In this document: piece by piece, positions 37,705-46,370 of the stretch
Numbering within the stretch: the stretch's first letter is position 1
Layout: the number at the start of each line of letters is the position of its first letter
DNA from: Sinorhizobium shofinae
GTDB lineage: Bacteria > Pseudomonadota > Alphaproteobacteria > Rhizobiales > Rhizobiaceae
DNA length: 64,000 nucleotides
Assembly (NCBI GenBank): GCA_001704765.1
Contig: MBFK01000004.1
Location: forward strand, 124,001-188,000
Direction: 5' to 3'
Position numbers and translations under genes: made by a program
Notes under the pieces: model-generated
Told to the model about the DNA's origin: nothing
What the model saw: only the letters and a program-made list of their open reading frames with translations
Databases searched by the model: none

Positions 37705-39186
37705 TTAGACAGCCACCGCGACAGCGCGGTCGATACGGACATTCCTTGTGTCCTGCGTTTCCAAGTGGAATCGCCGCAGGAGATTCTTGGCGACCAGCAT
37801 CCGGTAGTCTGCCGAGGCGCGCCAATCGGTCAGAGGCGTGAAATCCCGCTCGAAGGCTACGACGGCAGCGTTGACCGCCGTTTCGCTCCAGACCGCCCCC
37901 TTGAGGATGGCCTCGACGATCGATGCGCGCTTCGGCGTGCCGGCCATCCCGCCGAAGGCGATCGTCGCATCCGCAACCCTGCCTTCGCCGTCGAGCGTCA
38001 CACGGAACGCACCGCAGACGGAGGAAATATCCTCATCGAGCCGCTTTGAAACTTTGTAGACGGCGAAATGGTCGGCCTCGCCCAAGAAGGGAATCCGGAC
38101 GGACTCGACGAATTCGCCGGGCTGGCGATCCTGCCTACCGTACTCGATGAAGAAGGATTCGAGCGGCAACGTCCGTCCTTTCCGGCCCTTCCGCAACGTC
38201 ACCGACGCTCCAAGGGCGATCAGCGCCGGGGGCGTATCGCCGATCGGCGAACCGTTGGCGATATTGCCGCCGATGGTCCCCATGTTGCGCACCTGCTCGC
38301 CGCCGATCCGGTTCCAGAGTTCGCGCAATTGCGGGAAATGCCGAACGATCAGCGGATAGGCTTCCGAGTAGCTAACGCCGGCGGCGAGTGTCATGCCGCC
38401 GTCGTCGACGGAATTCCGGCGCAATTCTTCCAGGTGGGAAACGTGAACGACCGGCGCGATGTCGCGCATGAACTTCGTCACCCAGAGCCCGACATCGGTA
38501 GACCCGGCCACAATCGTCGCCTTCGGATTGGCTTCGAGGACTGCAGCGAAATCGTCCAGGGAACCCGGTAACACCACGCGTTCGTCCTCGCTGCCGATCT
38601 CGACACGTCGGCCGTCCCTGAGGGCAGCGAGCTGGCGGGCGATCTTCTCGCGCTCGGCAACCAGCGGGTCCTTTCCGACCTCGCCGATCGACGAAATCGC
38701 CTCGGCGGCGCGGATGATTGCGGCATAACCGGTGCAGCGACAGAGATTGCCCTGCAGTGCCTTTTCGATTTCCTGAACGCTCGGCTTGGGGTTTTCCATC
38801 CAGAGGCCGTAGAGCGACATGACGAAACCCGGCGTGCAGAAGCCGCATTGCGATGCATGCGTGTCGACCATGGCCTGTTGCACTGGATGGAGCAGCCCGT
38901 CAGGTTGGGCGAGCGCCTCGACCGTCACGACATGGCAGCCATCGAGCGAGGCGACGAAACGGATGCAGGCATTGACGGATTCGTATTTCAGCCCGCCGTC
39001 GTAAAGGCGGCCGACAAGCACCGTGCAGGCGCCGCAGTCCCCTTCCGCGCAGCCTTCCTTGGTGCCGCGCAGATTGCGGTCGACGCGCAGGAAATCGAGC
39101 AGCGTTTGGACGGGCGAGACATCGGCAAGTTCGACCAGCCGGTCGTTCAAGAGAAAGCGGATCGTATTGCGGATTTCGATTGTCAT
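37705..39186 (-). CDS. xdhA: Xanthine dehydrogenase, iron-sulfur and FAD subunit
   Basis: A 493-residue small subunit. Residues 1-75 hold the plant-type 2Fe-2S cluster (GCAEGDCGACTVLVGRL), residues about 100-160 the second cluster (QCGFCTPGFVMSLYGL and CRCTGYAAI), and from about 195 the FAD domain with ANPKATIVAGSTDVGLW and MGTIGGNIANGSPIGD. It passes electrons from XdhB to NAD. It starts six bases after the uraH stop and is followed by xdhB after 12 bases. No residue of the cluster motifs is missing. Confidence 0.95.
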   Translation of the reverse strand: MTIEIRNTIRFLLNDRLVELADVSPVQTLLDFLRVDRNLRGTKEGCAEGDCGACTVLVGRLYDGGLKYESVNACIRFVASLDGCHVVTVEALAQPDGLLHPVQQAMVDTHASQCGFCTPGFVMSLYGLWMENPKPSVQEIEKALQGNLCRCTGYAAIIRAAEAISSIGEVGKDPLVAEREKIARQLAALRDGRRVEIGSEDERVVLPGSLDDFAAVLEANPKATIVAGSTDVGLWVTKFMRDIAPVVHVSHLEELRRNSVDDGGMTLAAGVSYSEAYPLIVRHFPQLRELWNRIGGEQVRNMGTIGGNIANGSPIGDTPPALIALGASVTLRKGRKGRTLPLESFFIEYGRQDRQPGEFVESVRIPFLGEADHFAVYKVSKRLDEDISSVCGAFRVTLDGEGRVADATIAFGGMAGTPKRASIVEAILKGAVWSETAVNAAVVAFERDFTPLTDWRASADYRMLVAKNLLRRFHLETQDTRNVRIDRAVAVAV

Positions 39187-39192
39187 GGCCGC

Positions 39193-39552
39193 TCAACTCC
39201 CGCGATAGGTGGAATAGCCGTAGGGCGAAAGCAGCAGCGGCACGTGGTAATGCGCGTCGTGATCGGCGATCCCGAAGCGGATTGGGATGACGTCTAGGAA
39301 CGGGTTGGCGTCGGCTCCCAGATATTCGCCGGCGTGGAAGCGTAGTTCGTAAACGCCGCACTTCATCGCCTCGCCGCAGAGCAGCGGCTCGTCGCAACGG
39401 CCGTCGCCGTTCGTGCGGGCAGAAGCGAGACGCTCCCGCCACTCGCCATCGAGGCGGTAAAGCTCGATGCGCAGGTTCGCGGCTGGCTTGCCGCTTGCAG
39501 TATCCAGCACATGGGTCGTCAGACGCCCGGGGTTTCCGCCTCTAGATTGCAT
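39193..39552 (-). CDS. uraH: 5-Hydroxyisourate hydrolase
   Basis: A 119-residue transthyretin-related hydrolase. The conserved blocks are [12 protein letters not shown] near the start, [10 protein letters not shown], and the C-terminal tetrapeptide YRGS following [14 protein letters not shown]. It hydrolyses the unstable product of PuuD to OHCU in the cytoplasm. GGAGGAG lies 9 bases before ATG 39552. It is the first gene of the xdh operon and is divergent from the puuE-uraD fusion gene (167 bases), so that the steps before and after it are transcribed from one shared intergenic region. Confidence 0.94.
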   Translation of the reverse strand: MQSRGGNPGRLTTHVLDTASGKPAANLRIELYRLDGEWRERLASARTNGDGRCDEPLLCGEAMKCGVYELRFHAGEYLGADANPFLDVIPIRFGIADHDAHYHVPLLLSPYGYSTYRGS

Positions 39553-39633
39553 GCGTGTCGCTCCTCCAACTCACTCTCGACGAATGAAGTATCCGAAGGG
39601 GCGGCACCTTTGTGTAGCGGGCTCGAGCTTCGA

Positions 39634-39656
39634 GACTTTCAAATTTTTCGGGGGGA
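39634..39656 (+). repeat. Short repeated sequence upstream of puuE (copy 1)
   Basis: GACTTTCAAATTTTT followed by CGGGGGG, 64 bases before the puuE-uraD start. A near-identical copy occurs at 42871-42890 at the far end of the purine locus. Function unknown. Confidence 0.5.
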
Positions 39657-39719
39657 ATGAGCCGGTGGATTTCTGGCTACGACTGGCCATCCAGAGACAA
39701 TATCAGGAGGTATGGTTGC

Positions 39720-41135
39720 ATGAGATATCCCCGGGATCTACAGGGCTACGGCCCAAGCCCACAAGTCGTTTGGCCAAAAGAAGCGCGGATCGCCGTTCAG
39801 TTCGTGGTCAATTATGAAGAGGGCGGCGAAAACTGTGTGTTGCATGGTGACGCGGCATCGGAAGCGTTCCTGTCGGAGATCGTCGGCGCTCAGGCCTGGC
39901 CCGGCAAGCGCCACTGGAACATGGAGTCGATCTACGAATATGGTGCGCGCGCCGGCTTCTGGCGGCTGCACCGGCTGTTTACCGACAGGCAAGTGCCCGT
40001 CACCGTCTACGGCGTCGCCACGGCACTGAAGCGATCGCCGGCACAGGTCGCGGCCATGCAGGATGCGGGCTGGGAAATCGCCTCCCACGGCCTGAAGTGG
40101 ATCGAGCATAAGGATTTCAGCGTCGAACAGGAACGCGCCGAGATCGCCGAGGCGATCCGGCTCCACACGATCGTCACCGGCGAACGGCCACGCGGCTGGT
40201 ATACGGGCCGCTGTTCGCAGAACACGCTCGACCTCGTGACCGAGGCTGGCGGCTTCGACTACGTTTCCGACTCCTATGCCGATGATCTGCCCTATTGGCA
40301 CGAACACAAGGATCGGCATCAGCTCGTCATCCCCTATACGCTCGACGCCAACGACATGCGGTTCGCGACGGCGCAGGGATTCAACAGCGGCGACCAGTTC
40401 TTCAGCTATTTGAAGGACAGCTTCGACGTTCTCTATGCAGAGGGGAAAGCGGGAACGCCGAAGATGATGAGCATCGGCCTTCACTGCCGCCTCGCAGGCC
40501 GGCCCGGTCGGGCGGCGGCGCTGGCACGCTTCATCGACTATGTGAAGAGCCACGAGAAAGTCTGGCTGGCCCGCCGCGTCGACATCGCCCGCTATTGGGC
40601 GGAGGCCTATCCGTTCCAGCTGAGCGACGGGCGGCCGTCGCGGCTATCCGAAGAGATCTTCATCGCCCGCTTTGGCGGGATCTTCGAACATTCCGACTGG
40701 ATCGCCAGGCGCGCCTTCGCGGTCGAACTGTCGCCCGCCAATGACACGGCGAGCGGACTGCACGCGGCGTTGACCATCGTATTTCGTGAGGCGACCGACG
40801 CGGAACGGCTCGCTGTTCTCAGCGCCCACCCCGATCTCGCCGGCAAGCTTGCCCAGGCAAAGCGCCTGACCGAGAGCTCGACCAACGAGCAGGCCTCGGC
40901 CGGTCTCGACGCCCTGACGGACCGGGAGCGCGCGCACTTTGCCGCGCTCAATGACGCCTATGTCGAAAAGTTCGGCTTTCCCTTCATCATGGCCGTCAAA
41001 GGGCGCAGCAAGGATGAAATCCTCGCCGCTTTCGAAAGCCGGATCGGCAACGACCGCGAGACCGAGTTCTATACGGCTTGCCGGCAGGTGGAGCGGATCG
41101 CACTGCTGCGCTTGCGCGAAATGCTGCCGGGCTAA
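39720..41135 (+). CDS. puuE: Fused allantoinase PuuE and OHCU decarboxylase UraD
   Basis: A 471-residue two-domain protein. ATG 39720 follows AGGAGG by 8 bases. Residues 1-310 form a NodB-like polysaccharide-deacetylase fold of PuuE type (MRYPRDLQGYGPSPQVVWP, GRCSQNTLDLVTEAGGFDYV, DSYADDLPYW), which opens the allantoin ring to allantoate. Residues about 325-471 form the UraD domain (VLSAHPDLAGKLAQ, ESSTNEQASAGLDAL, KFGFPFIMAVKGRS with the catalytic region), which decarboxylates OHCU to S-allantoin. The fusion couples two consecutive steps. It is divergent from uraH and followed by a strong bidirectional terminator. Confidence 0.93.
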   Translation: MRYPRDLQGYGPSPQVVWPKEARIAVQFVVNYEEGGENCVLHGDAASEAFLSEIVGAQAWPGKRHWNMESIYEYGARAGFWRLHRLFTDRQVPVTVYGVATALKRSPAQVAAMQDAGWEIASHGLKWIEHKDFSVEQERAEIAEAIRLHTIVTGERPRGWYTGRCSQNTLDLVTEAGGFDYVSDSYADDLPYWHEHKDRHQLVIPYTLDANDMRFATAQGFNSGDQFFSYLKDSFDVLYAEGKAGTPKMMSIGLHCRLAGRPGRAAALARFIDYVKSHEKVWLARRVDIARYWAEAYPFQLSDGRPSRLSEEIFIARFGGIFEHSDWIARRAFAVELSPANDTASGLHAALTIVFREATDAERLAVLSAHPDLAGKLAQAKRLTESSTNEQASAGLDALTDRERAHFAALNDAYVEKFGFPFIMAVKGRSKDEILAAFESRIGNDRETEFYTACRQVERIALLRLREMLPG

Positions 41136-41174
41136 ACGAGACAGTAGCTGAGCCTGTCACTCGCTAGATGAAAA

Positions 41175-41215
41175 TCGGCCGGGCCCGCCACTTAACGGGT
41201 CCGGCCGAATTCGTT
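41175..41215. terminator. Bidirectional terminator between puuE-uraD and the NCS2 permease
   Basis: A 12-bp stem CGGCCGGGCCCG (41176-41187) with CGGGTCCGGCCG (41196-41207), one G-U pair, and an 8-base loop, plus TTTT at 41212-41215 on the plus strand and AAAA at 41171-41174 serving the minus strand. Both flanking genes point into it. Confidence 0.85.
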
Positions 41216-41256
41216 TTGTCTATGAGGGGCGTTGGCACGCCCCTTACGGAAATCTG

Positions 41257-42549
41257 TCAGCCGCCGAAGAAGGCGAAGCGCACGACAAACAGGGCGGCGA
41301 CGATCTGGGTGGCGGGATGGATGACGCTCCACCGACCAGTGCAGACCTTCAGGATCACGTAGCTCACGAAGCCGAAGGCAAGGCCGTTGGCGATCGAGTA
41401 GGTGAAAGGCATGGCGATCGCCGTCAGGGCCGCCGGTGCCGCCTCGGTCAGGTCGTCCCACTCGATTTCCGTGAGCTCGCGCATCATCAGCCCCGCCACG
41501 TAGAGCAGCGCCGGCGCCGTCGCATAGGACGGAACGGCGGCGGCAAGCGGCGAGATGAAGAGTGCGGCAAGGAACAGCACCGAAATGGTGAGCGCGGTGA
41601 GACCGGTGCGGCCGCCCGCCTGCACGCCAGAGGCGCTCTCGACATAGGCCGTCGTGCTGCTGGTGCCGATCAGCGAGCCGGCGATGATGGCCGAGCTATC
41701 GGCGAGCAGCGCGCGCCCGAGGCGGTTCGGCTTGCCCTCTTCGACAAGTCTCGCCCGCTTGGCGACGCCGATCAGCGTACCGGTCGCATCGAAGACCTCG
41801 ACGAGGACGAAGACGAGGATGACATGAACGAGACCGCCATGCAGCGCCCCCATGATGTCGAGCTGCAGGAAAGTCGGAGCGATGCTCGGCGGCGCGGCGA
41901 CCACGCCCTTGAACTCGGAAACCCCGAGGACCATGGACAGGACCGTGACCACGAGGATGCCTATGAGGATCGAACCACGGACCTTCAGCGAGTCGAGCAC
42001 GGCGATGACGAAAAAGCCGAGGATCGCGAGCAGCGGCCCGGTTTGCTTCAGGTCGCCGAGGCCGACCAGCGTTGCCGGATTGTCGACGACGATGCCGGCG
42101 TTCTTGAGCGCGATGATGCCTAGGAACAGGCCGATACCGGTCGCGATGGCGCTGCGCAGCGAATGCGGGATGCCGGCAATCAGCCAGCTTCGCACCCCGG
42201 TGACGGTCAGCAGCAGGAAGATAAGGCCGGAGATGAACACGGCGCCGAGTGCCTGTTGCCAGGTGAAGCCGAGGGCCGCTACGACGGTGAAGGCGAAGAA
42301 GGCGTTGAGGCCCATGCCGGGCGCCATGCCGATCGGCCAGTTAGCGACGAGCGCCATGACGGCGGAGCCGAGGGCGGCCGCAAGACAGGTCGCGACGAAG
42401 ACAGCGTCACGATCCATGCCGGTGGTCGACAGGATGTCCGGATTGACGAAGATGATATACGACATCGTCAGGAATGTCGTGAGACCGGCGACCACCTCCG
42501 CGCGGATCGTCGTGTCATGCTCTTTCAGTTTGAAAAGCCGTTCAAACAT
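41257..42549 (-). CDS. NCS2-family purine permease (AzgA-like)
   Basis: A 430-residue permease. It begins MFERLFKLKEHDTTIRAEVVAGLTTFLTMSYIIFVNP in the AzgA manner, read in pieces as MFERLFKLKEHDTTIR and AEVVAGLTTFLTMSYIIFVN. It has GLNAFFAFTV near residue 80, about 12 membrane segments, and TAYVESASGVQAGGRTGLTA near 305, all markers of the AzgA branch that imports adenine, guanine and hypoxanthine by proton symport. GGGAGGAAAT precedes ATG 42549. Its location at the end of the purine locus suggests it feeds GuaD and Xdh. The ligand profile is inferred. Confidence 0.92.
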   Translation of the reverse strand: MFERLFKLKEHDTTIRAEVVAGLTTFLTMSYIIFVNPDILSTTGMDRDAVFVATCLAAALGSAVMALVANWPIGMAPGMGLNAFFAFTVVAALGFTWQQALGAVFISGLIFLLLTVTGVRSWLIAGIPHSLRSAIATGIGLFLGIIALKNAGIVVDNPATLVGLGDLKQTGPLLAILGFFVIAVLDSLKVRGSILIGILVVTVLSMVLGVSEFKGVVAAPPSIAPTFLQLDIMGALHGGLVHVILVFVLVEVFDATGTLIGVAKRARLVEEGKPNRLGRALLADSSAIIAGSLIGTSSTTAYVESASGVQAGGRTGLTALTISVLFLAALFISPLAAAVPSYATAPALLYVAGLMMRELTEIEWDDLTEAAPAALTAIAMPFTYSIANGLAFGFVSYVILKVCTGRWSVIHPATQIVAALFVVRFAFFGG

Positions 42550-42621
42550 ATTTCCTCCCTTAGATCACGATGATCTTGGGTTCACCGAAGATCATGAACG
42601 TGATCGATTCTCATAGGTTGA

Positions 42622-42667
42622 AGCGGGATCCAGACCGAAAACCGCTCACACTTTTCCTGATCCCGCT
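42622..42667. repeat. Rhizobial hairpin repeat with AGCGGGATC arms
   Basis: Perfect 9-bp arms AGCGGGATC (42622-42630) and GATCCCGCT (42659-42667) enclose GAAAA and TTTTC inner arms and CCGCTCACAC. The sequence AAAACCGCTCACACTTTTC is familiar from many rhizobial intergenic regions. It lies 73-118 bases upstream of the NCS2 permease start. Confidence 0.6.
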
Positions 42668-42870
42668 CTGGCAGCCGTCATCTCGACGCAGCCGAACGAC
42701 TGAGGCCGGAAAGCTGCTCCTCCAACTCCCGGCCGTTGCATTTCGATCGCGACAAGCGTCTGCGATCCAGGCCGTGCGGCCTCGCCGGACGGGGACCCCC
42801 ATGCAGCACATCGATTGTGCGACGTCGCGCGCATGATCGCTAGCCGCCCATTTCGACGTCGAATGCGAAA

Positions 42871-42890
42871 GACTTTCAAATTTTTGGGGG
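42871..42890 (+). repeat. Short repeated sequence (copy 2)
   Basis: GACTTTCAAATTTTT followed by GGGGG, matching 39634-39656 over about 20 positions with one base fewer. It is 91 bases downstream of the LivF-like stop on the opposite strand sense. Confidence 0.5.
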
Positions 42891-42980
42891 CATTCGGCCG
42901 GATTTTCCTTGAGAAAATCGCCCTCCAGCTGTCAATGCAGCTAAGCGGCCCTTCTGCCGCTGAAGGTGCGGTATTTGCCG

Positions 42981-43703
42981 CTAGTGCAAGCCGCCGACGC
43001 CTAACAGCCGCTCAACGGCCGTGTGATCCTTAGAGAGTTCGTCCGGCGTTCCGCTCCAAGCGAGCCGTCCCCGCTCCAGGACAATGACATGGTCGGCGAA
43101 ATCGAGCGCGCTCTGGATGCGCTGTTCGACGAGCAAGATCGTCATGTCACCGGTCTTCGCGAGTTCGACGAAGGCTTTCATCAGTTCCTCGCAGATGACC
43201 GGCGCCAGCCCCTCGAGCGGCTCGTCGAGGAGCAGAACGGAAGGACGTCCGAGGATCGAGCGGGCGGTCGACAGCATCTGCTGCTCCCCGCCGGAGAGTT
43301 GGGAACCGAGGTTCTTCCGCCGCTCGTAAAGTCGGGGAAACATGTCGTAGGCTTCCTTGAGCGCGCTTCTCGGGCGCCCCTTGAGACCGACGAAGAGGTT
43401 TTCTTCGACCGTCAGCGTCGGAAAGACACAGCGCGCCTGCGGCACGAAACCCAGGCCCTTCAACGCCCGCGACGCGCTCGGCAGCGCCGTGACATCCGTC
43501 TGGCCGATCAGGATGCGCCCGTCATAGCGGCGCGTCTGGCCGGCGAGAGTGGCAAGCAGCGTCGTCTTGCCCATGCCGTTGCGGCCGAGCACGGCAAGCC
43601 GCGCCCCGGTGGGCACCGAAAAGCTGATCCCCTCCAGCACCCGCGTCGGCCCATAGCCGGCGGACAGTTTCTCAACTTTAAGCGGCGTGGCTGGCATTGG
43701 CAT
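42981..43703 (-). CDS. Liv-type ABC transporter, ATP-binding subunit (LivF-like; probably protocatechuate)
   Basis: A 240-residue ATPase with Walker A GRNGMGKTTLLATLAG near residues 38-53, signature LSGGEQQMLSTARSILGRP (LivF-type rather than LivG-type), Walker B LLLDEPLEGLAP and the switch ILLVEQRIQ. Its start overlaps the LivG-like stop by 26 bases. It is the last gene of the five-gene importer. The pair of LivG and LivF ATPases drives uptake by this family; the aromatic substrate is inferred from pobA and a PcaQ-like site. Confidence 0.92.
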   Translation of the reverse strand: MPMPATPLKVEKLSAGYGPTRVLEGISFSVPTGARLAVLGRNGMGKTTLLATLAGQTRRYDGRILIGQTDVTALPSASRALKGLGFVPQARCVFPTLTVEENLFVGLKGRPRSALKEAYDMFPRLYERRKNLGSQLSGGEQQMLSTARSILGRPSVLLLDEPLEGLAPVICEELMKAFVELAKTGDMTILLVEQRIQSALDFADHVIVLERGRLAWSGTPDELSKDHTAVERLLGVGGLH

Positions 43704-44442
43704 AGCTCCCGAGATAGGCCTCGCGCACGCGCGGATCCTTGGTGACTTCCGAAGGCGACCCGTCGAAGATGATCGTGCCGGCGGCGAGGACGATCACGCG
43801 CTTGGCAAAGCGGAAGACGAGGTCCATGTCGTGTTCGATCATCAGCACGGCAAGATCGGCCGGAAGGTCTGCCAGCGCCTTTTCGATGAGGCCGGTATCG
43901 CTTTGCGGCACGCCGGCAGCCGGTTCGTCGAGGAGCAGCACCTTGGGCTTGAGCGCCAGTGCCACGGCGATCTCCAGAAGTCGCTGCTGGCCATAGGCGA
44001 TCTCGCTCACGCGCCGGTGCATCAATTCGCGCAAACCCAGCTTACCGAGAAGCTCGATTACCTCCGCCATGACCTCCGGCATCGTCAGGAAGTGGCCGAA
44101 CATGCGGCCCGCCCTTCCATCGCGCTGCAACACGGCCAGGGCCACATGCTCGGCCGGCGTCATTTCCTGGAAGAGACGAGTGACCTGGAATGAACGCACG
44201 AGGCCCCGCCGCACGCGTCCGATGGCATTGGTTCGCGTGACGCTTTCGCCGCCGATCAGGACATCGCCCGAATCCGGTGTCAGGTTGCCGGTAACGAGAT
44301 TGACGAACGTCGTCTTGCCAGCGCCGTTCGGGCCGATCAGCGCCACGCGGTCGCCTGCCGCCATCGCAAGGCTCACGTCGTTGGTAACGGTGAGGCCGCC
44401 AAAGGCCCGCTTCAGGTTCTGGACTTCGAAGATGGCACTCAT
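43678..44442 (-). CDS. Liv-type ABC transporter, ATP-binding subunit (LivG-like)
   Basis: A 254-residue ATPase starting at ATG 44442 (MSAIFEVQNLKRAFGGL), which overlaps the LivM-like stop by four bases; an upstream in-frame start at 44460 would be less coupled. Walker A GPNGAGKTTFVNLVTG is near residues 36-51, the signature IAYGQQRLLEIAVAL near 146, Walker B VLLLDEPAAGVPQ, and the LivG-type C-terminal tail KDPRVREAYLGSYAN. The YGQ variant of the signature is usual for LivG. It works with the LivF-like protein. Confidence 0.92.
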   Translation of the reverse strand: MSAIFEVQNLKRAFGGLTVTNDVSLAMAAGDRVALIGPNGAGKTTFVNLVTGNLTPDSGDVLIGGESVTRTNAIGRVRRGLVRSFQVTRLFQEMTPAEHVALAVLQRDGRAGRMFGHFLTMPEVMAEVIELLGKLGLRELMHRRVSEIAYGQQRLLEIAVALALKPKVLLLDEPAAGVPQSDTGLIEKALADLPADLAVLMIEHDMDLVFRFAKRVIVLAAGTIIFDGSPSEVTKDPRVREAYLGSYANASHAA

Positions 44443-45446
44443 CGGCGCGCCTCCCGCCACCGCATCGCAAGACCGACGACTGTCCCGTAGAGCCCCTTCG
44501 GCGCAAAGAGCACGACGGCGACCAGCAGCACACCAACCATCGTCAGCCAGTGGAACGGATTGGCGGCGGAGACAATGTCCTCGAAGAACATGAAGACGAT
44601 CGTGCCCGTGAGCGCACCGAAAAGGGAGCCGGTGCCGCCGAGGACCAGCATGACCAGGCTCTCGGCCGAAAGGGTGAAGGAGAGGCTGTCGAGACCAACG
44701 ACCTGCGTCGAGATGGCATTGAGCGCGCCGCCCGTGCCGGCAACCGCTCCGGAAATCGCATACATCTTCATCAACGCAAGTTTCGGCGAGGCGCCCATGG
44801 CGCGGATCCGGATCGGGTCTTCCTTGATGCCGCGGCAGAGCATACCGAAGGGCGAACGGACGATGCGCCGCAAGAGCGTGAAGACGCCTGCAAGAAGAAC
44901 AATGCCGAAGACATAGGCGGTGCGGCCCCAGAGGTCGAATTCGAAGTAACCGAGGAGCGGATCAGGCGCGATACCAGCCAGGCCGTCACTGCCGCCTGTC
45001 CAGGAGGAGGCCTTGTTCGCAAACTCGTGAAACAGATGAATGAGGGCGATCGACAGGACAAGCTGCGGAAGACCATGGGCACGGAGAATGACCAAGCCGC
45101 AGACAAGGCCCGCAAGCGCACCGCCGAGAATGCCGCAGCCAAGCATCAGAAGCGGATCAGTGAGGCCGAAGTGCACCGCGGCAATGCCGGCCGCATAGGC
45201 GCCACTTCCGAAGAGCGCAGCATGTCCGAGCGTCGCCACGCCGCAATATCCCGTCACAAGGTCGAGGGATAGAACCAGGAGCGCGATCGCCGTCATGCGG
45301 GTGAGCAGAGCCAGGTTGTTTGGAAACAACAGGTAGCCGACGACGGCAAGCCCGAGGATCACGGCCAGACCGGCGAGGTCGCGGCCGAACTTTCGCCCTT
45401 TGCGGTGGGAGCCTTCCAGCGCATCGTTCATCGTTACCATGGTCAT
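44439..45446 (-). CDS. Liv-type ABC transporter, permease (LivM-like)
   Basis: A 335-residue membrane protein with about ten hydrophobic segments. Family marks include LDLVTGYCGVATLGHAALFGSGAYAA (read as LDLVTGYCGVATLGHAALF) near residue 60 and GSLFGALTGTIVFMF near 280. The ATG shares one base with the LivH-like stop (TAATG) and its own stop overlaps the LivG-like start, so all four membrane and ATPase genes are translationally coupled. It forms the channel with the LivH-like protein. Confidence 0.91.
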   Translation of the reverse strand: MTMVTMNDALEGSHRKGRKFGRDLAGLAVILGLAVVGYLLFPNNLALLTRMTAIALLVLSLDLVTGYCGVATLGHAALFGSGAYAAGIAAVHFGLTDPLLMLGCGILGGALAGLVCGLVILRAHGLPQLVLSIALIHLFHEFANKASSWTGGSDGLAGIAPDPLLGYFEFDLWGRTAYVFGIVLLAGVFTLLRRIVRSPFGMLCRGIKEDPIRIRAMGASPKLALMKMYAISGAVAGTGGALNAISTQVVGLDSLSFTLSAESLVMLVLGGTGSLFGALTGTIVFMFFEDIVSAANPFHWLTMVGVLLVAVVLFAPKGLYGTVVGLAMRWREARR

Positions 45447-46309
45447 TATCTTATCCTTCCGGCAAGGCCGCGTGGGAAGACGCAGACGATGGCGATGACC
45501 GCGAGATAGAAGAAGAATTCGCCGAATTCCGGCACCAGATAGCGGCCGGCCGTATCGATGCCGCCAAGCAACAGGCAGGCAATCAGCGCGCCCGATATCG
45601 AGCCGGCCCCGCCGACAGAAACGACGACCAGGAAAGTCACCATGTAACGCAGGGCGTAGTAGGGCTCGACCGGGAGCAGTTCGGCGCCGACCACGCCTCC
45701 CAAAGCTGCCAGACCGACCGCAACGGCAAAGCTCACCGCATAGACGATTTCCGTGCGTACCCCGAGGGCGGCCGCCATGGCCGCGTCGTCAACGGCCGCT
45801 CTCAGCTTCACGCCGAAGCCAGTTCTCTCGATAAGATACCAGAGAGCGGCGGCGACGGAGAGACCGCAAAGAATGGCGAAGATCCGATGCGTGGCGATCG
45901 AGCGGAAGCCGAGATCGACCGATCCCTCAAGCCCCGGAGGCAGAGGAATCGTCTTCAGTGTCGGGCCGAAAGCGTAATTGGCGATGCCGATGATGCAGAA
46001 AGTGATTCCGATCGTCATCAGCACCTGGGTGAGTTCCGGCGCTCCGTAGATGCGCCGGTAGAGCAAGCGCTCGATCGGAACGGCGATGACGATCGTTCCG
46101 AATACGGCAAGCAGCACCGCAAGCCCGTAGCCGAGCCCCAGGTCGCGTGCTGCATAAGAGGCGATGTATCCACCGATCATGGCGAAAGCACCATGGGCGA
46201 GGTTGACCACTCGCATGAGGCCCATGGTGACGGAAAGACCGATCGAAATCACGAACAGCACCATGCCGTAAGCGAGCGCGTCGACCGCTATGCTGAAGAC
46301 GGTTTGCAT
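45446..46309 (-). CDS. Liv-type ABC transporter, permease (LivH-like)
   Basis: A 287-residue permease with typical LivH blocks VTMGLMRVVNLAHGAFAMIG near residue 30 and GAVLLGGIDTAGRYLV-like CLLLGGIDTAGRYLVPEFGE near 258. Eight to nine hydrophobic segments are present. It follows the binding-protein gene after 61 bases. The permease pair is similar to those of aromatic-acid importers as well as amino-acid ones, which cannot be separated by eye. Confidence 0.91.
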   Translation of the reverse strand: MQTVFSIAVDALAYGMVLFVISIGLSVTMGLMRVVNLAHGAFAMIGGYIASYAARDLGLGYGLAVLLAVFGTIVIAVPIERLLYRRIYGAPELTQVLMTIGITFCIIGIANYAFGPTLKTIPLPPGLEGSVDLGFRSIATHRIFAILCGLSVAAALWYLIERTGFGVKLRAAVDDAAMAAALGVRTEIVYAVSFAVAVGLAALGGVVGAELLPVEPYYALRYMVTFLVVVSVGGAGSISGALIACLLLGGIDTAGRYLVPEFGEFFFYLAVIAIVCVFPRGLAGRIR

Positions 46310-46370
46310 GAGCCCATCCTGTTTCCGGTAGTGGGAGCCTGCGGCCCCGCATCCCTGTCGCCGGCTGATC

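Larger units (their letters stand above)
42550..42980. other. 431-base gap between NCS2 permease and LivF-like gene
   Basis: No credible gene. An 88-codon plus-strand frame at 42570-42836 shows no known motif and overlaps a repeat. The gap holds a rhizobial hairpin repeat (42622-42667), the permease promoter on the minus strand, and the second copy of a short repeat near 42871. Confidence 0.7.

Noticed and set aside
35884-38049. Long plus-strand frame over xdhB/xdhA
   Set aside because: It runs across two clear genes on the other strand and through their boundary; antisense shadow.
42570-42836. Small plus-strand frame in the gap upstream of the NCS2 permease
   Set aside because: It overlaps a hairpin repeat, has no ribosome site or known family, and its codons do not look like those of neighbours.
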